Source of the DNA: Lachnospiraceae bacterium
Lineage (GTDB): Bacteria > Bacillota > Clostridia > Lachnospirales > Lachnospiraceae
DNA: 40,164 bases
Direction: 5' to 3'
Assembly: GCA_017613435.1 (NCBI GenBank)
Contig: JAGADU010000007.1
Location: 1-40,164, forward strand
Both the position numbers and the translations under genes were made by a program. The notes below the pieces were generated by a model that did not search any database, was not told where the DNA came from, and saw nothing but the letters and a program-made list of their open reading frames with translations. Within the stretch, counting starts at the first letter, position 1, and every line of letters starts with the position of its first letter. Positions 1-8,207 of this stretch are shown here, piece after piece.

Positions 1-180
1 AAAGCAATGACGGATAAGGCTTTTGAACTTGGGTTTAAAGAATTACTGTTTACAACGAAACCGGATGTAATGAGCATTGGATATGGCTTATATAAGCGTT
101 TGGGCTACGAGGAGTTATCAGAGGAAAATGGTGTTGCCTCCATGCGGATAGATCTTAGCAAAAGGTTTTCAAAGGAATGA
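1..180 (+). CDS. GNAT-family N-acetyltransferase, C-terminal end (partial)
   Basis: Frame 1 is open from the first base of the window to a TGA at 178-180, giving 59 residues of a protein whose start lies outside. The fragment contains the segment GLYKRLGYEEL, which matches the usual end of the GNAT fold, where a Tyr in helix alpha-4 and the following beta-strand (Y-x-x-x-G-Y/F) close the acetyl-CoA site. GNAT enzymes transfer an acetyl group from acetyl-CoA to an amine; the acceptor cannot be read from this piece. No terminator is visible before the next gene. Confidence 0.7.
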   Translation, partial: KAMTDKAFELGFKELLFTTKPDVMSIGYGLYKRLGYEELSEENGVASMRIDLSKRFSKE

Positions 181-258
181 CTCGATTTCACTCATATGGT
201 ACAGCCAAAACGATGCGCCCAAAATAAGAGCATAGTTTTATTTATACGGAGAAACAAT

Positions 259-846
259 ATGAAAAATACCGGTATAAAATCCAAACGAAGAATTACTTCA
301 ATTATTACAATTATACTAACTGTGATGATGCTTTCAGGATGCATTAACAATACGCGTCAAATCAATGTCGGAGTTCCCAAGGGTGCTGAAACCAATGATT
401 TCCTTATTGCTGTTAACCGGGATTTGGATCCTGATGTTATTAAGTATGATGGTATCAGACCGACTGTTAACAATAAAACTAAAGAAGTTGATTATGATTA
501 TATTTTTATGATTCAGGATACCAAAGGGAATATCGGTGATGAAGTCAGGATTATTTATGATATAGCAAACGATGCTTTTAAAGAACCGGAATTCCGGGCA
601 CAAAAAACATCAATGATTATCGCAACTAAGCATTTTCAACCGGGAGTTACGAACTACGTTGTATCTTTCTCGAACTATGATAAAAACGGTTTGGTTTACG
701 ATCATATTTATTCTGTCTATGCAGGCGGTATTGACCGTATGACAGAAGATTACGATCCTTCATTCGGATATGAAATCAACGATTTGGAATATTGGGATTC
801 TTTTGTGCAGTCAGATGAATTTATTCATTCCGATTATATTGAATAA
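259..846 (+). CDS. putative lipoprotein, unknown function
   Basis: I place the start at the ATG at 259, because a CGGAGA ribosome site lies about 6 bases upstream and the protein then opens with a lipoprotein signal peptide: a basic stretch (KSKRR), a hydrophobic core and a lipobox LSGC with the lipidated Cys at residue 28. An in-frame ATG at 196 would bury this signal. The mature part, about 168 residues, is hydrophilic and rich in Asp, Tyr and Asn, with no repeat or catalytic motif I recognise. It is probably anchored to the outer face of the membrane. Function unknown. Confidence 0.75.
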   Translation: MKNTGIKSKRRITSIITIILTVMMLSGCINNTRQINVGVPKGAETNDFLIAVNRDLDPDVIKYDGIRPTVNNKTKEVDYDYIFMIQDTKGNIGDEVRIIYDIANDAFKEPEFRAQKTSMIIATKHFQPGVTNYVVSFSNYDKNGLVYDHIYSVYAGGIDRMTEDYDPSFGYEINDLEYWDSFVQSDEFIHSDYIE

Positions 847-917
847 TTATTATCGGTATCTTCATGACAGTTTTTAAATCCCGAGAGGGATAATAGATAA
901 TCAGGTGAATGAAAAAC

Positions 918-1688
918 ATGGAAAACAAGAATAAAAAAACAAGAAAGGAAGAACTGAAATCCGCGATTAAGGGAAATATCATCATTGCTGCGGTTTTTCA
1001 GTTGTTTCCGATCGTAGGCATATTTTTTGCTCTCTTCTGTACGGCCGACCGAATCGGGTCGATAGTTTGTCTTGCAATAAGCATTTTGCCTGCAGAAACT
1101 GTTGCGCTTGCCCTTCTTTTGCAAAACCGTAAATTCAAACAACAAATAAAGGAAGAAGAACTGCATCCGACAGTGAACGCGGAGTACGCACCAACATTAT
1201 TTAAAAACGACGGTTATACATACGAAAAAGCCTGCGAATTATATTGCAAACAATTCGAAAAGAAGCCGGGGAAACTTACAAAAGAAGATGAAAATAACAT
1301 ATGGCACTATGCTCTGGATGATTTTGCATATCTTTTTATGTGGGTGATAGAGAACGATTATTATCAGCCTTCAAAAGAATTCGATGAAGATACTGCGAAA
1401 GAAATAAAAGATTTTATATCTTTGATAAAAAAGCGCAAAGAACTTCCGACCACCTATCTTATCAGCAACGATTACTTTGCGGAGGATGAAGTCAAGAAAA
1501 AAGCTCGGAGTTTTGTGGCTGATTATTTTAACGGCTCATATATTGAGGATGTCAAAAAATTCGCTGCAAAGCATCTTGAAAGCGAACTCTACGGTTTCCC
1601 TTTTCGCTTTGAAGATTATGATATTTTCAAAACACGCATAGATGAGGCGTATAAGACTTATACTGACAATAAAACTAAAGAGGAATAA
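918..1688 (+). CDS. hypothetical protein with two N-terminal membrane segments
   Basis: About 256 residues. A charged N-terminus (KNKKTRKEE) is followed by two hydrophobic segments, roughly residues 19-42 and 45-67, then a long hydrophilic, Lys/Glu/Tyr-rich C-terminal domain of about 190 residues. With a basic N-terminus and two membrane spans the C-terminal domain should face the cytoplasm. An ATG at 909 is in frame, but the AGGTG ribosome site at 903-907 touches it, whereas it sits 10 bases before the ATG at 918, so 918 is preferred. The next gene begins two bases after its stop, so the two are probably translated together. I do not recognise the family. Confidence 0.7.
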   Translation: MENKNKKTRKEELKSAIKGNIIIAAVFQLFPIVGIFFALFCTADRIGSIVCLAISILPAETVALALLLQNRKFKQQIKEEELHPTVNAEYAPTLFKNDGYTYEKACELYCKQFEKKPGKLTKEDENNIWHYALDDFAYLFMWVIENDYYQPSKEFDEDTAKEIKDFISLIKKRKELPTTYLISNDYFAEDEVKKKARSFVADYFNGSYIEDVKKFAAKHLESELYGFPFRFEDYDIFKTRIDEAYKTYTDNKTKEE

Positions 1689-1690
1689 AA

Positions 1691-2194
1691 ATGGAACTTT
1701 GGGACGCATATAACGATCGATTCGAGAAAATAGAAAATTTAACTCTTGTTCGCGGGGAAGAAGATTTGATTCCCGATGGTGTCTATCATCTTGTATGCGA
1801 TTTTACCGTCAGACATTCGGACGGTACATATCTTCTTATGCAAAGAGATCCGAGAAAATGTTATCCCCTTATGTGGGAAGCAAGCGGCGGCGGTTCCGCG
1901 CTTCAAAACGAGAGTCCGATGGAGTGTGGCAAGCGCGAATTGTTTGAAGAAACGGGAATCAAATCCGAAAATCTCAAAGAGATGGGAAGAGAAGTGAATC
2001 CCGTTACCCGTTCGGCGTATGTTGATTTTTTCTGCGAAACCGACTGCGATAAAGAAAGCATTGTCTTGCAGGACGGGGAAACCGTTGATTTTAAATGGGT
2101 TACAAAGGAAGAACTCATGAATATGAGCGATGAAGAACTGGTTACAAAACGTATGTTTAAATTCATCGATGAACTGAAGGATATGCTTTCCTAA
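1691..2194 (+). CDS. NUDIX hydrolase
   Basis: 167 residues with a perfect Nudix box at residues 68-90: G68, E74, then REL at 82-84, EE at 86-87, G89 and I90, fitting GX5EX7REUXEEXGU. These glutamates bind the divalent metals that cleave a nucleoside diphosphate linked to another group. The opening (ELWDAYNDRFE) and overall layout resemble the isopentenyl-diphosphate-isomerase-like NUDIX subgroup (YfcD type), whose substrates are mostly unsettled, so substrate is left open. The gene starts two bases after the previous stop and its ribosome site (AAGAGGA) lies inside that gene's end, pointing to translational coupling. Confidence 0.9.
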   Translation: MELWDAYNDRFEKIENLTLVRGEEDLIPDGVYHLVCDFTVRHSDGTYLLMQRDPRKCYPLMWEASGGGSALQNESPMECGKRELFEETGIKSENLKEMGREVNPVTRSAYVDFFCETDCDKESIVLQDGETVDFKWVTKEELMNMSDEELVTKRMFKFIDELKDMLS

Positions 2195-2198
2195 AAAA

Positions 2199-3110
2199 AT
2201 GGCACTTTCGAACAGAACAAAAAAATGGATGGATAAAAAGAATATTACGCTTAAGGGCAAAACAGTTCTTATAACCGGCGCAAACAGCGGTGTCGGTTTA
2301 AAAAGCGCGGAATGCGCGTTGTATCTCGGTGCCGATGTGATAATGGCTTGCAGAAACTTAACAAAAGCCGAAAGTTCCAAAGAGGAACTGCTAAAAGACT
2401 ATCCCGAAGCATCCGTGGAACTGATGAAACTGGATTTATCCGATTTTTCTTCAATTGATGCTTTTGTAAAAGAGATAAAAGACACTAAAAAAGATATAGA
2501 CGTTTTCATAAACAACGCCGGAGTTTTCCATCAAAGCGGAATGACCAAAGACGGTTTTGAAAATGTTATCGGAATCAATTATTTTGCTGTTTATCGCATC
2601 AGCGAGGAAATACTGCCTTATTTGGCAAATCTTTCGCACAAGGTGGTTTACTGCAATACCGTTTCCGTGGTTCATAAGATCGCGCGTATCGATTATAAAG
2701 ATTTTTATTATTCGAAAAAATACGGCCATCTGAATGTTTATTCAAGGTCGAAACTCTGTCTTGCCAAATATTCATACGAATTGTCACAAAAATACGAAAA
2801 TACAAATATCTTCGTTTACATGATTCATCCCGGCATTTCGGTAACTCCGCTTGGAGTAAACGCTTTCGGAAATATCGTAAAGAAAATTGCACCCTATGTC
2901 GGCGGCATATTCAATTCGCCGGAAAAATCCGCACTTCAGACAATATACATCCTTTCAAAAAATCCGCCCGCAGGCTCGCTTGTGGGACCCGGTATTTTCG
3001 GCGTTTGGGGGTTTCCTAAGGAGGGCAGAGTCGGAAAGAGTGTCAAAACCGGAAGGGATGAACTGATTGAATTTACGAAGAACGAATTAAAAAGGAGATG
3101 TCATGATTGA
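2199..3110 (+). CDS. SDR-family oxidoreductase (retinol-dehydrogenase-like)
   Basis: 303 residues with a Rossmann fold of the short-chain dehydrogenase/reductase family. The cofactor motif TGANSGVG is at residues 26-33, NNAG follows in the middle, and the catalytic YxxxK is Y181 and K185 (in VYSRSK). An ACRN segment after the second beta-strand is typical of NADP-preferring RDH/DHRS-type members. At 303 residues it is longer than classical 250-residue SDRs, which also fits that group. The substrate cannot be inferred. It starts four bases after the NUDIX stop and overlaps the next gene by eight bases, so the three form an operon. Confidence 0.88.
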   Translation: MALSNRTKKWMDKKNITLKGKTVLITGANSGVGLKSAECALYLGADVIMACRNLTKAESSKEELLKDYPEASVELMKLDLSDFSSIDAFVKEIKDTKKDIDVFINNAGVFHQSGMTKDGFENVIGINYFAVYRISEEILPYLANLSHKVVYCNTVSVVHKIARIDYKDFYYSKKYGHLNVYSRSKLCLAKYSYELSQKYENTNIFVYMIHPGISVTPLGVNAFGNIVKKIAPYVGGIFNSPEKSALQTIYILSKNPPAGSLVGPGIFGVWGFPKEGRVGKSVKTGRDELIEFTKNELKRRCHD

Positions 3111-3768
3111 TTTGGACGAATACATAAAGAGATTCATTGACGAAGCAAAGAAAGCTTACGGAAAGCGACTTATGTATGTGGGTCTGCAGGGAAGCCGCCT
3201 TCGCGGCGAAGCAACCGAGGACAGCGATATCGACATAATGGTTGTCATTGATGAATTAACGGTCAATGATATGAACCTTTACAGGGAAATTCTTGACAGT
3301 GTCGGAAACAGAGACAAATCGTGCGGCTTTTTATGCGGCAGGGATGAACTTTCCCGCTGGACGTCTCTTGAAGCGTACCAGCTTCTGGAAACAACGAAGG
3401 ATTTATATAACAGTCTTTTTGAACTCTTGCCGAAATTTGACAGACAAGATGAAATCCTGTATGTAAAAACAAGTCTCGGAAACATATATCATGAACTGTG
3501 CCACCGTTACGTACATTCCGACAGAGAAAAGAATGTTATGAAATTCAGGACGACATGCAAATATTTTTTCTTTCTGATTCAAAATCTGCATTATCTTGAA
3601 ACCGGGGATTTTATTAAGACGAAGAGAGAACTTATCGAAGCCGTCGGCGAAGAAGACCAAAAAATACTCAAGATGGCAAAACTCCCTGACGATTTTGATT
3701 TTGACAAAGAATTTAAAACGGCATTTGAATGGTGCCAAAAGGCATTCGCAAGAATCGATTCCGTGTGA
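3103..3768 (+). CDS. nucleotidyltransferase-domain protein
   Basis: 221 residues. The N-terminal domain carries the polymerase-beta-type signature GSRLRGEATEDSDID, with G30-S31 and the metal-binding pair D42/D44. The C-terminal half is alpha-helical. This layout occurs in aminoglycoside nucleotidyltransferases, in the MNT toxin-antitoxin family, and in many proteins with no known substrate. No partner HEPN gene lies next to it, so a toxin-antitoxin role is not supported. The ATG at 3103 overlaps the SDR stop by eight bases and has a good AGGAG site at 3093-3097. Confidence 0.8.
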   Translation: MIDLDEYIKRFIDEAKKAYGKRLMYVGLQGSRLRGEATEDSDIDIMVVIDELTVNDMNLYREILDSVGNRDKSCGFLCGRDELSRWTSLEAYQLLETTKDLYNSLFELLPKFDRQDEILYVKTSLGNIYHELCHRYVHSDREKNVMKFRTTCKYFFFLIQNLHYLETGDFIKTKRELIEAVGEEDQKILKMAKLPDDFDFDKEFKTAFEWCQKAFARIDSV

Positions 3769-3805
3769 CGAAAACCATCAGACATTTTTTATATAATTAT
3801 ATTCA

Positions 3806-3834
3806 TTGATATTATAAAATATAATTGCTAAAAT
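3806..3834 (+). promoter_or_regulatory. sigma-A-type promoter
   Basis: TTGATA at 3806-3811 and TAAAAT at 3829-3834 with a 17-base spacer, about 50 bases before the small membrane protein gene. It lies in a very AT-rich intergenic stretch, so a chance match is possible. Confidence 0.45.
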
Positions 3835-3885
3835 ATTTTTGGTATGTAAATTTTAATATTAAAACATATTGATCGGAGGTCTGTT

Positions 3886-4089
3886 ATGTACGAATTTATC
3901 CCTGCTATTCTCGGTGTAGTTATTTTCATTTTGGGTCTTATTATGTCTATTTTCCCCAAAGGATCTACGAGAGCCGATTTGAGAGAAGATCCCAAAGCCG
4001 TAAACAAAACAAAAACAAGCGGTGTCGTTATGGCTGTTTTGGGTGTAATTCTTCTGGTTCTTGGAATAATCAGAATTATTATGTTTTAG
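3886..4089 (+). CDS. small two-TM membrane protein
   Basis: 67 residues: a hydrophobic segment at about residues 4-23, a short charged loop (KGSTRADLREDPKAVNKTK) and a second hydrophobic segment at about 45-66. A strong GGAGG ribosome site lies about 8 bases before the ATG, which supports a real gene despite the size. Both termini should be on the same side of the membrane. I do not recognise a family, and the neighbours give no functional hint. Confidence 0.75.
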   Translation: MYEFIPAILGVVIFILGLIMSIFPKGSTRADLREDPKAVNKTKTSGVVMAVLGVILLVLGIIRIIMF

Positions 4090-4134
4090 TTAATTGTTTG
4101 TTAAAGGATTTTTTTACAACGAGGGATGACCGGA

Positions 4135-4533
4135 ATGAGAAAATTAAAAAAACTATTATGTGTTTTGACTGTGCTTTTGACAATGACGCAGTTTCTGGCT
4201 TGCGGCAAAAATACGGAAGCTGTTCCCATAACATCCGATTGGAAAGCACAAAGGATTGAACATAAAGGATTTGTTACAGATTTGACCAAAGGGTCGGATG
4301 ATTTAAACGATGACTTAATCCCCATGTTCTTTTCGGACGGAAAGGATTTTACTTTTATTTTAAGCGGAAAAGAACATAAAGGCTATCTGGAACAAAAAGG
4401 CAACGACTATGAACTTCATTGGGACCAAAATCAGAATCCGCGTTCCCCAGAGCTTAGCGAAGCCACAATTGACGGAAGTACTCTGACAATTGACTATGCG
4501 AAAGATTATATATTTGTATTTAAAGCCAAATAA
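4135..4533 (+). CDS. small putative lipoprotein
   Basis: 132 residues from the ATG at 4135. An in-frame ATG at 4126 sits directly on the GAGGGA ribosome site, so the later start is preferred. The N-terminus is a signal peptide (RKLKK, then a hydrophobic core) ending in the lipobox FLAC, with the lipidated Cys at residue 23. The mature domain, about 110 residues, alternates short beta-like stretches (FTFILSGKEHKGYLEQKG, TLTIDYAKDYIFVFKAK), suggesting a small beta-sandwich or lipocalin-like fold. Function unknown. Confidence 0.75.
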   Translation: MRKLKKLLCVLTVLLTMTQFLACGKNTEAVPITSDWKAQRIEHKGFVTDLTKGSDDLNDDLIPMFFSDGKDFTFILSGKEHKGYLEQKGNDYELHWDQNQNPRSPELSEATIDGSTLTIDYAKDYIFVFKAK

Positions 4534-4642
4534 TCGACTTGCGTGAAGTTTTTTCACCCCTTATAAACCTTCTTATGACCGAATTTGGTAAAATAGGACA
4601 TTTGTTTGACACGAAAACCAAATGAAACGTCATGGACTACGG

Positions 4643-4670
4643 TTTGAAAAAAAATATTTTATAGTATGAT
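4643..4670 (+). promoter_or_regulatory. possible promoter of the pilin-like gene
   Basis: TTTGAA at 4643-4648 and TATGAT at 4665-4670 with a 16-base spacer, 58 bases before the ATG at 4728. A weak match in AT-rich DNA, but it is the best candidate in the 194-base gap after the lipoprotein gene. Confidence 0.35.
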
Positions 4671-4727
4671 GAAAACATAGAGAAAGCGACATGAATTTAC
4701 TTACTATAAAGCAAAGGAGGGGTGAAA

Positions 4728-5246
4728 ATGAATAACAAAGGCTTTTCTCTTGTTGAAGTGATTATCGTTGTAGCAATAATGTCCATTCTGGTCGGAGTGG
4801 CGGCACCGTTTCTTATCGGATACTATGAAAAAACCAATGTATCCGCCGATGTACAGTTATGTGATTCGGTTAAAGAAGCGGTTTCCATAGCAATGGTTGA
4901 TCCCGATGTAATTTGTGCGACGGATACAAGCGCGGATCAGATTGCTTACCTTACGGCAGGAAATGTTTACAGTATCGAGGACTTTACTGATATAACGGTT
5001 TTCACCGATACAATATGTGAAATAGTCGGAAAAGATGTCGTAGGTCACGGCGCCAACGATTTGGTTGCAACCAGAGAACTTATGAAGTCGCGTTCCGCAA
5101 AAGATGACGGTATTCTTAAACTTCAGATGAACGGCGGTCAGCTTTATGTTTGGATTGATCAAAGCGATTTGAACGGCAAGAATGCGAATAATACAAGCGC
5201 GGATTATACGACAGTGGCATCTTCGGGTGTTATTTACGCAAATTAA
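4728..5246 (+). CDS. type IV pilin-like / pseudopilin protein
   Basis: 172 residues with a textbook class III (prepilin) signal: short basic leader MNNKG, cleavage before F6, and FSLVE placing the conserved Glu five residues into the mature protein. A hydrophobic helix of about 22 residues follows and would anchor the subunit in the membrane and pack it in a filament. The rest is a globular domain with many beta-prone segments. The start is the ATG at 4728, seven bases after a very strong AAGGAGG; the in-frame GTG at 4722 overlaps that site. No prepilin peptidase, assembly ATPase or platform gene is in the window, so this subunit is an orphan here. Confidence 0.88.
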   Translation: MNNKGFSLVEVIIVVAIMSILVGVAAPFLIGYYEKTNVSADVQLCDSVKEAVSIAMVDPDVICATDTSADQIAYLTAGNVYSIEDFTDITVFTDTICEIVGKDVVGHGANDLVATRELMKSRSAKDDGILKLQMNGGQLYVWIDQSDLNGKNANNTSADYTTVASSGVIYAN

Positions 5247-5257
5247 AAAAATATTTT

Positions 5258-5284
5258 TAAACGGGGCTTCGGCCCCGTTTTTTT
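5258..5284 (+). terminator. intrinsic terminator of the pilin-like gene
   Basis: An 8-base GC-rich stem (AACGGGGC / GCCCCGTT) closed by a TTCG tetraloop and followed by a T tract. It lies 11 bases after the pilin stop and closes a one-gene unit. Confidence 0.92.
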
Positions 5285-5296
5285 ATTGAAAAAAGA

Positions 5297-5340
5297 TTCT
5301 TAATAAATTCTTAAACATTTATCCACTTGTTTCTTAATAA
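5297..5340 (+). promoter_or_regulatory. TTCTTAA direct repeats, candidate response-regulator site
   Basis: The heptamer TTCTTAA occurs at 5297, 5308 and 5331; the first two are exactly 11 bases apart, and the first and third extend to TTCTTAATAA. Direct repeats with an 11-base period are the usual binding pattern of OmpR/PhoB-type regulators. The block lies upstream of and across the -35 region of the two-component operon, so autoregulation is a reasonable inference. Confidence 0.4.
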
Positions 5341-5355
5341 TCATACGGATATTAT
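5327..5355 (+). promoter_or_regulatory. promoter of the two-component operon
   Basis: TTGTTT at 5327-5332 and TATTAT at 5350-5355 with a 17-base spacer, ending 54 bases before the response regulator ATG. It overlaps the third TTCTTAA repeat. Confidence 0.5.
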
Positions 5356-5409
5356 AGTAGATGAACGGAAGACCTGCAGGATTCCTTAAAAATATTTGGG
5401 AGCTTAGAC

Positions 5410-6102
5410 ATGTATAACATTTTGATTTGTGATGATGAGAAAGACATTGTGAATGCACTGAAGATTTATTTATCATCCCCTGATTTAAATTTTTATGAAG
5501 CTGAAAACGGAGCGGAAGCTCTTTCTATCATTCATTCAAACGAAATCCATCTCGTTATACTGGATATCATGATGCCAAAATTAAACGGTATAGAAGCACT
5601 TTCCAAAATAAGAGAATTCAGTAACATTCCGGTAATAATGCTTTCAGCCAAAAGTGAAGATACTGACAAGATTTTAGGCCTGAATATTGGCGCGGATGAT
5701 TACATCACAAAACCTTTTAATCCGATAGAAGTGAATGCGAGAGTAAGATCGGCTTTAAGAAGATACTTCGATTTCGGAGGAAGGATCAAAAGTGAAGACG
5801 TGTATGCTTGCGGTGGCGTTACTCTCGATGACATTGCCAAAACCGTTACTGTAGACAGCGAAGAAGTAACGCTCACCCCCAAAGAATTCGATATATTGAA
5901 ATTATTGATGCGCTCCCCGGGAAAAGTTTTTTCTCCCAAAGAAATATATGAAAAAATCTGGGACGAATCAATGATGGCCGGCTGCGAAAAAACCGTAGCC
6001 GTGCATATCAGACACATACGTGAAAAAATAGAAATAAACCCCAACGAACCCAGATATCTTAAGGTTATTTGGGGGCAGGGGTACAAGATTGAAGGACAAT
6101 AA
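5410..6102 (+). CDS. OmpR/PhoB-family response regulator
   Basis: 230 residues. The N-terminal receiver domain has the acidic pocket D8-D9, the phospho-acceptor D52 (LDIMMP), the switch Ser79 and K101 (TKPF). The C-terminal winged-helix DNA-binding domain (about 130-230) has the family features LTPKEFDILKLLM and the recognition-helix region KTVAVHIRHIREKIE, ending in the wing VIWGQGYKIE. Its cognate kinase follows 11 bases later in the same operon. The stimulus cannot be read from the sequence; direct repeats at the promoter hint that it controls its own operon. Confidence 0.95.
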   Translation: MYNILICDDEKDIVNALKIYLSSPDLNFYEAENGAEALSIIHSNEIHLVILDIMMPKLNGIEALSKIREFSNIPVIMLSAKSEDTDKILGLNIGADDYITKPFNPIEVNARVRSALRRYFDFGGRIKSEDVYACGGVTLDDIAKTVTVDSEEVTLTPKEFDILKLLMRSPGKVFSPKEIYEKIWDESMMAGCEKTVAVHIRHIREKIEINPNEPRYLKVIWGQGYKIEGQ

Positions 6103-6113
6103 AGGCGAGAGAT

Positions 6114-8048
6114 ATGAGTGAAGAGAAGATAATCAATCAACCGGAAAAAGAAGAGAGAATCAAACCCAAAAGAAAATATTTTGCTTCGAATTTATTTGTA
6201 AAACTGTTTTCCGCCATCGGAAGCATGATTACGCTTGCATGCGTGTTTGCGGGAATAATCGCAATCTTTCTGATAGAAGAAAAAGGGATGTATTACAACA
6301 CCATCGAAGAAACGGTAAATATTAACTTTGCAAGTATAGCCGAAAGAAATGCAATGATGGTTTTGAGCTGTCTGGACAATGACCAAAAGGAGCAGGCGGA
6401 TGCTTTTCTTAATGACAGAAATATAGCTGCATTTTTTGTGAATTCATCGGATTCGAAGAGAAATTATACATATTACAGAGAGAATTACAATAAAAGCAAT
6501 CTTCCGAACGAATATGTTTTCAACGGAAAGGAGGGCAATACAAAATGGGAAATATACATCATTCCGGAGTTAAATCATGAGAATGATGCATATAAAAACG
6601 AATTAAGAGAAATCAATCTGGCATACAAATTCCGCTATTGGGCAATAGCGGGGACTGTAATCTGCGGTCTGTTATTCCTGATTTTAATCACCGTATACCT
6701 TTGCGGAATAGGTTATTCCTCACGTACCGGTGAATTGGAAGATAATTATTTGACCAAAATACCCTTTGATGTTTTCACTGTTATCCTTTTGTTTATTGCG
6801 TTTTTTAGTTTCGGAATAGGTTGTTCGGTAGGCGATTATGACGGAGTTATTGCTATTATTTTATGTGGTGCTGCCCTTGTTACTGGTATGGTATGGCTGG
6901 CGAATTTAATACACAGAATTAAACTTGGAAAATTATTTGAAAATACACTTATCGTCAAACTTACGATTTTAATATTTAAGCTTTTGAAACATATTACCCT
7001 TTTCTGGAAGACCCTGATAATCATGACGGTCGTTTCCTTTATCGAATATGCGGTAATATTCATGTTCGGCGTAGCAACGAGAGAAGCAGCGTTCGTATTT
7101 CTGTTTTTCCTTGTGTTCGTTGAAAAAGTTTTCATTTACCCTATAATTCTTTACATCATTGTGATGACAAGACTTCTTTTCAAAGGCGGAAACGAACTTA
7201 GCAAAGGAAATACGGATTATAAGATAAATACATCCATGTTCTTAGGAGAATTTAAACAGCACGGTGAAAATCTCAACAATTTATCCGGTGCGGTTAACAG
7301 GGCCGTCGAGGAGAGGATCAAAAGCGAGAGAATGAAGACCGAACTGATTACGAATGTTTCGCATGATTTAAAAACCCCGCTTACATCGGTAATCAATTAT
7401 TCGGATCTTATCAATACAGAGGCCGCTTCCATGAATGCCCGGGGCGAGGAAGCCGAACACGTAGAGAATATTACGCAATATTCGGAAGTTTTAAACCGAC
7501 AGTCCAACAAGCTTAAAAGACTTTTGGACGATCTTGTCGAAATATCCAAAGCCAGCACCGGAAACATGGAACTGATTATGGAGAATCTCGATGTTACGAC
7601 GATTCTTTCGCAGGCAATAGGCGAATATGAAGAAAGATTTGAAGAAAAGAATCTCGAAGTTATTTTGAAAGCTCCCGAAAACAGTCTGTATATCAAAGCA
7701 GACAGCAGAAAACTTTGGAGAGTCTTTGACAATCTTTTGCAGAATATTTACAAATATTCATACCCCGGAACCAGAGTATTCCTCGAAGCTTTGGAAAAAG
7801 ACAAAAAGGTATACCTGGTTTTCAAGAATACATCAAGCGAACATATAACGTTAACGCCCGAAGAACTGACCGAAAGATTTACCAGAAATGACGAATCAAG
7901 ACATCTTGAAGGAAACGGTCTCGGACTTGCGATCGCAAAGACGATGACCGAAGCGATGGGCGGTGTGTTCGTTCTTGAAATCGACGGAGATTTGTTTAAG
8001 GTAAGCGTATTGTTTGACAAGGAAGAACACATTCAAGCAAATGCATAA
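6114..8048 (+). CDS. membrane sensor histidine kinase
   Basis: 644 residues. About six hydrophobic segments can be seen (near residues 30-52, 172-197, 216-236, 242-262, 293-315 and 325-353), with an extracytoplasmic loop of about 120 residues between the first two as the probable sensor. The kinase core has the H-box SHDLKTPLTS with phospho-acceptor H417, an N-box (LWRVFDNLLQNIYKYS) and a G2 box GNGLGLAIAK. The usual DxGxG G1 box is replaced by FKNTSSEHI followed by PEEL-ERF-R-DESRH, a pattern I know from a Gram-positive kinase subgroup, so it should still be active. It phosphorylates the regulator encoded just upstream. Confidence 0.93.
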   Translation: MSEEKIINQPEKEERIKPKRKYFASNLFVKLFSAIGSMITLACVFAGIIAIFLIEEKGMYYNTIEETVNINFASIAERNAMMVLSCLDNDQKEQADAFLNDRNIAAFFVNSSDSKRNYTYYRENYNKSNLPNEYVFNGKEGNTKWEIYIIPELNHENDAYKNELREINLAYKFRYWAIAGTVICGLLFLILITVYLCGIGYSSRTGELEDNYLTKIPFDVFTVILLFIAFFSFGIGCSVGDYDGVIAIILCGAALVTGMVWLANLIHRIKLGKLFENTLIVKLTILIFKLLKHITLFWKTLIIMTVVSFIEYAVIFMFGVATREAAFVFLFFLVFVEKVFIYPIILYIIVMTRLLFKGGNELSKGNTDYKINTSMFLGEFKQHGENLNNLSGAVNRAVEERIKSERMKTELITNVSHDLKTPLTSVINYSDLINTEAASMNARGEEAEHVENITQYSEVLNRQSNKLKRLLDDLVEISKASTGNMELIMENLDVTTILSQAIGEYEERFEEKNLEVILKAPENSLYIKADSRKLWRVFDNLLQNIYKYSYPGTRVFLEALEKDKKVYLVFKNTSSEHITLTPEELTERFTRNDESRHLEGNGLGLAIAKTMTEAMGGVFVLEIDGDLFKVSVLFDKEEHIQANA

Positions 8049-8119
8049 AATAATTACTTAAAGGAGTGTGATGCCATTTTTTACCTAAAAACCGTTTTAT
8101 ACCAAAAAAATGTTGCGTT

Positions 8120-8152
8120 AAAGGATTGCCCTTTGGGGTAATCCTTTTTGTT
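8120..8152 (+). terminator. terminator of the two-component operon
   Basis: A 12-pair stem, AAAGGATTGCCC against GGGTAATCCTTT with one G-U pair and a TTTG loop, followed by T-rich sequence. It lies about 70 bases after the kinase stop. Confidence 0.85.
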
Positions 8153-8176
8153 TGTATAAGGCTTTTATGCTATAAT
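8148..8176 (+). promoter_or_regulatory. promoter of the DNA glycosylase gene
   Basis: TTGTTT at 8148-8153 and a perfect TATAAT at 8171-8176, 17-base spacer, 31 bases before the ATG at 8208. The -35 overlaps the T tract of the preceding terminator, a compact arrangement. Confidence 0.6.
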
Positions 8177-8207
8177 AATTCGAAATAAGAAAAAACGGAG
8201 ATGAATT

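Noticed and set aside
196-258. Upstream extension of the first lipoprotein gene from an ATG at 196
   Set aside because: It has no ribosome site and would put 21 residues ahead of a clear lipoprotein signal; the ATG at 259 has CGGAGA in front of it.
3103-3768. Nucleotidyltransferase as an MNT antitoxin of a HEPN-MNT pair
   Set aside because: No HEPN-type gene is adjacent; the neighbours are an SDR gene and a small membrane protein.
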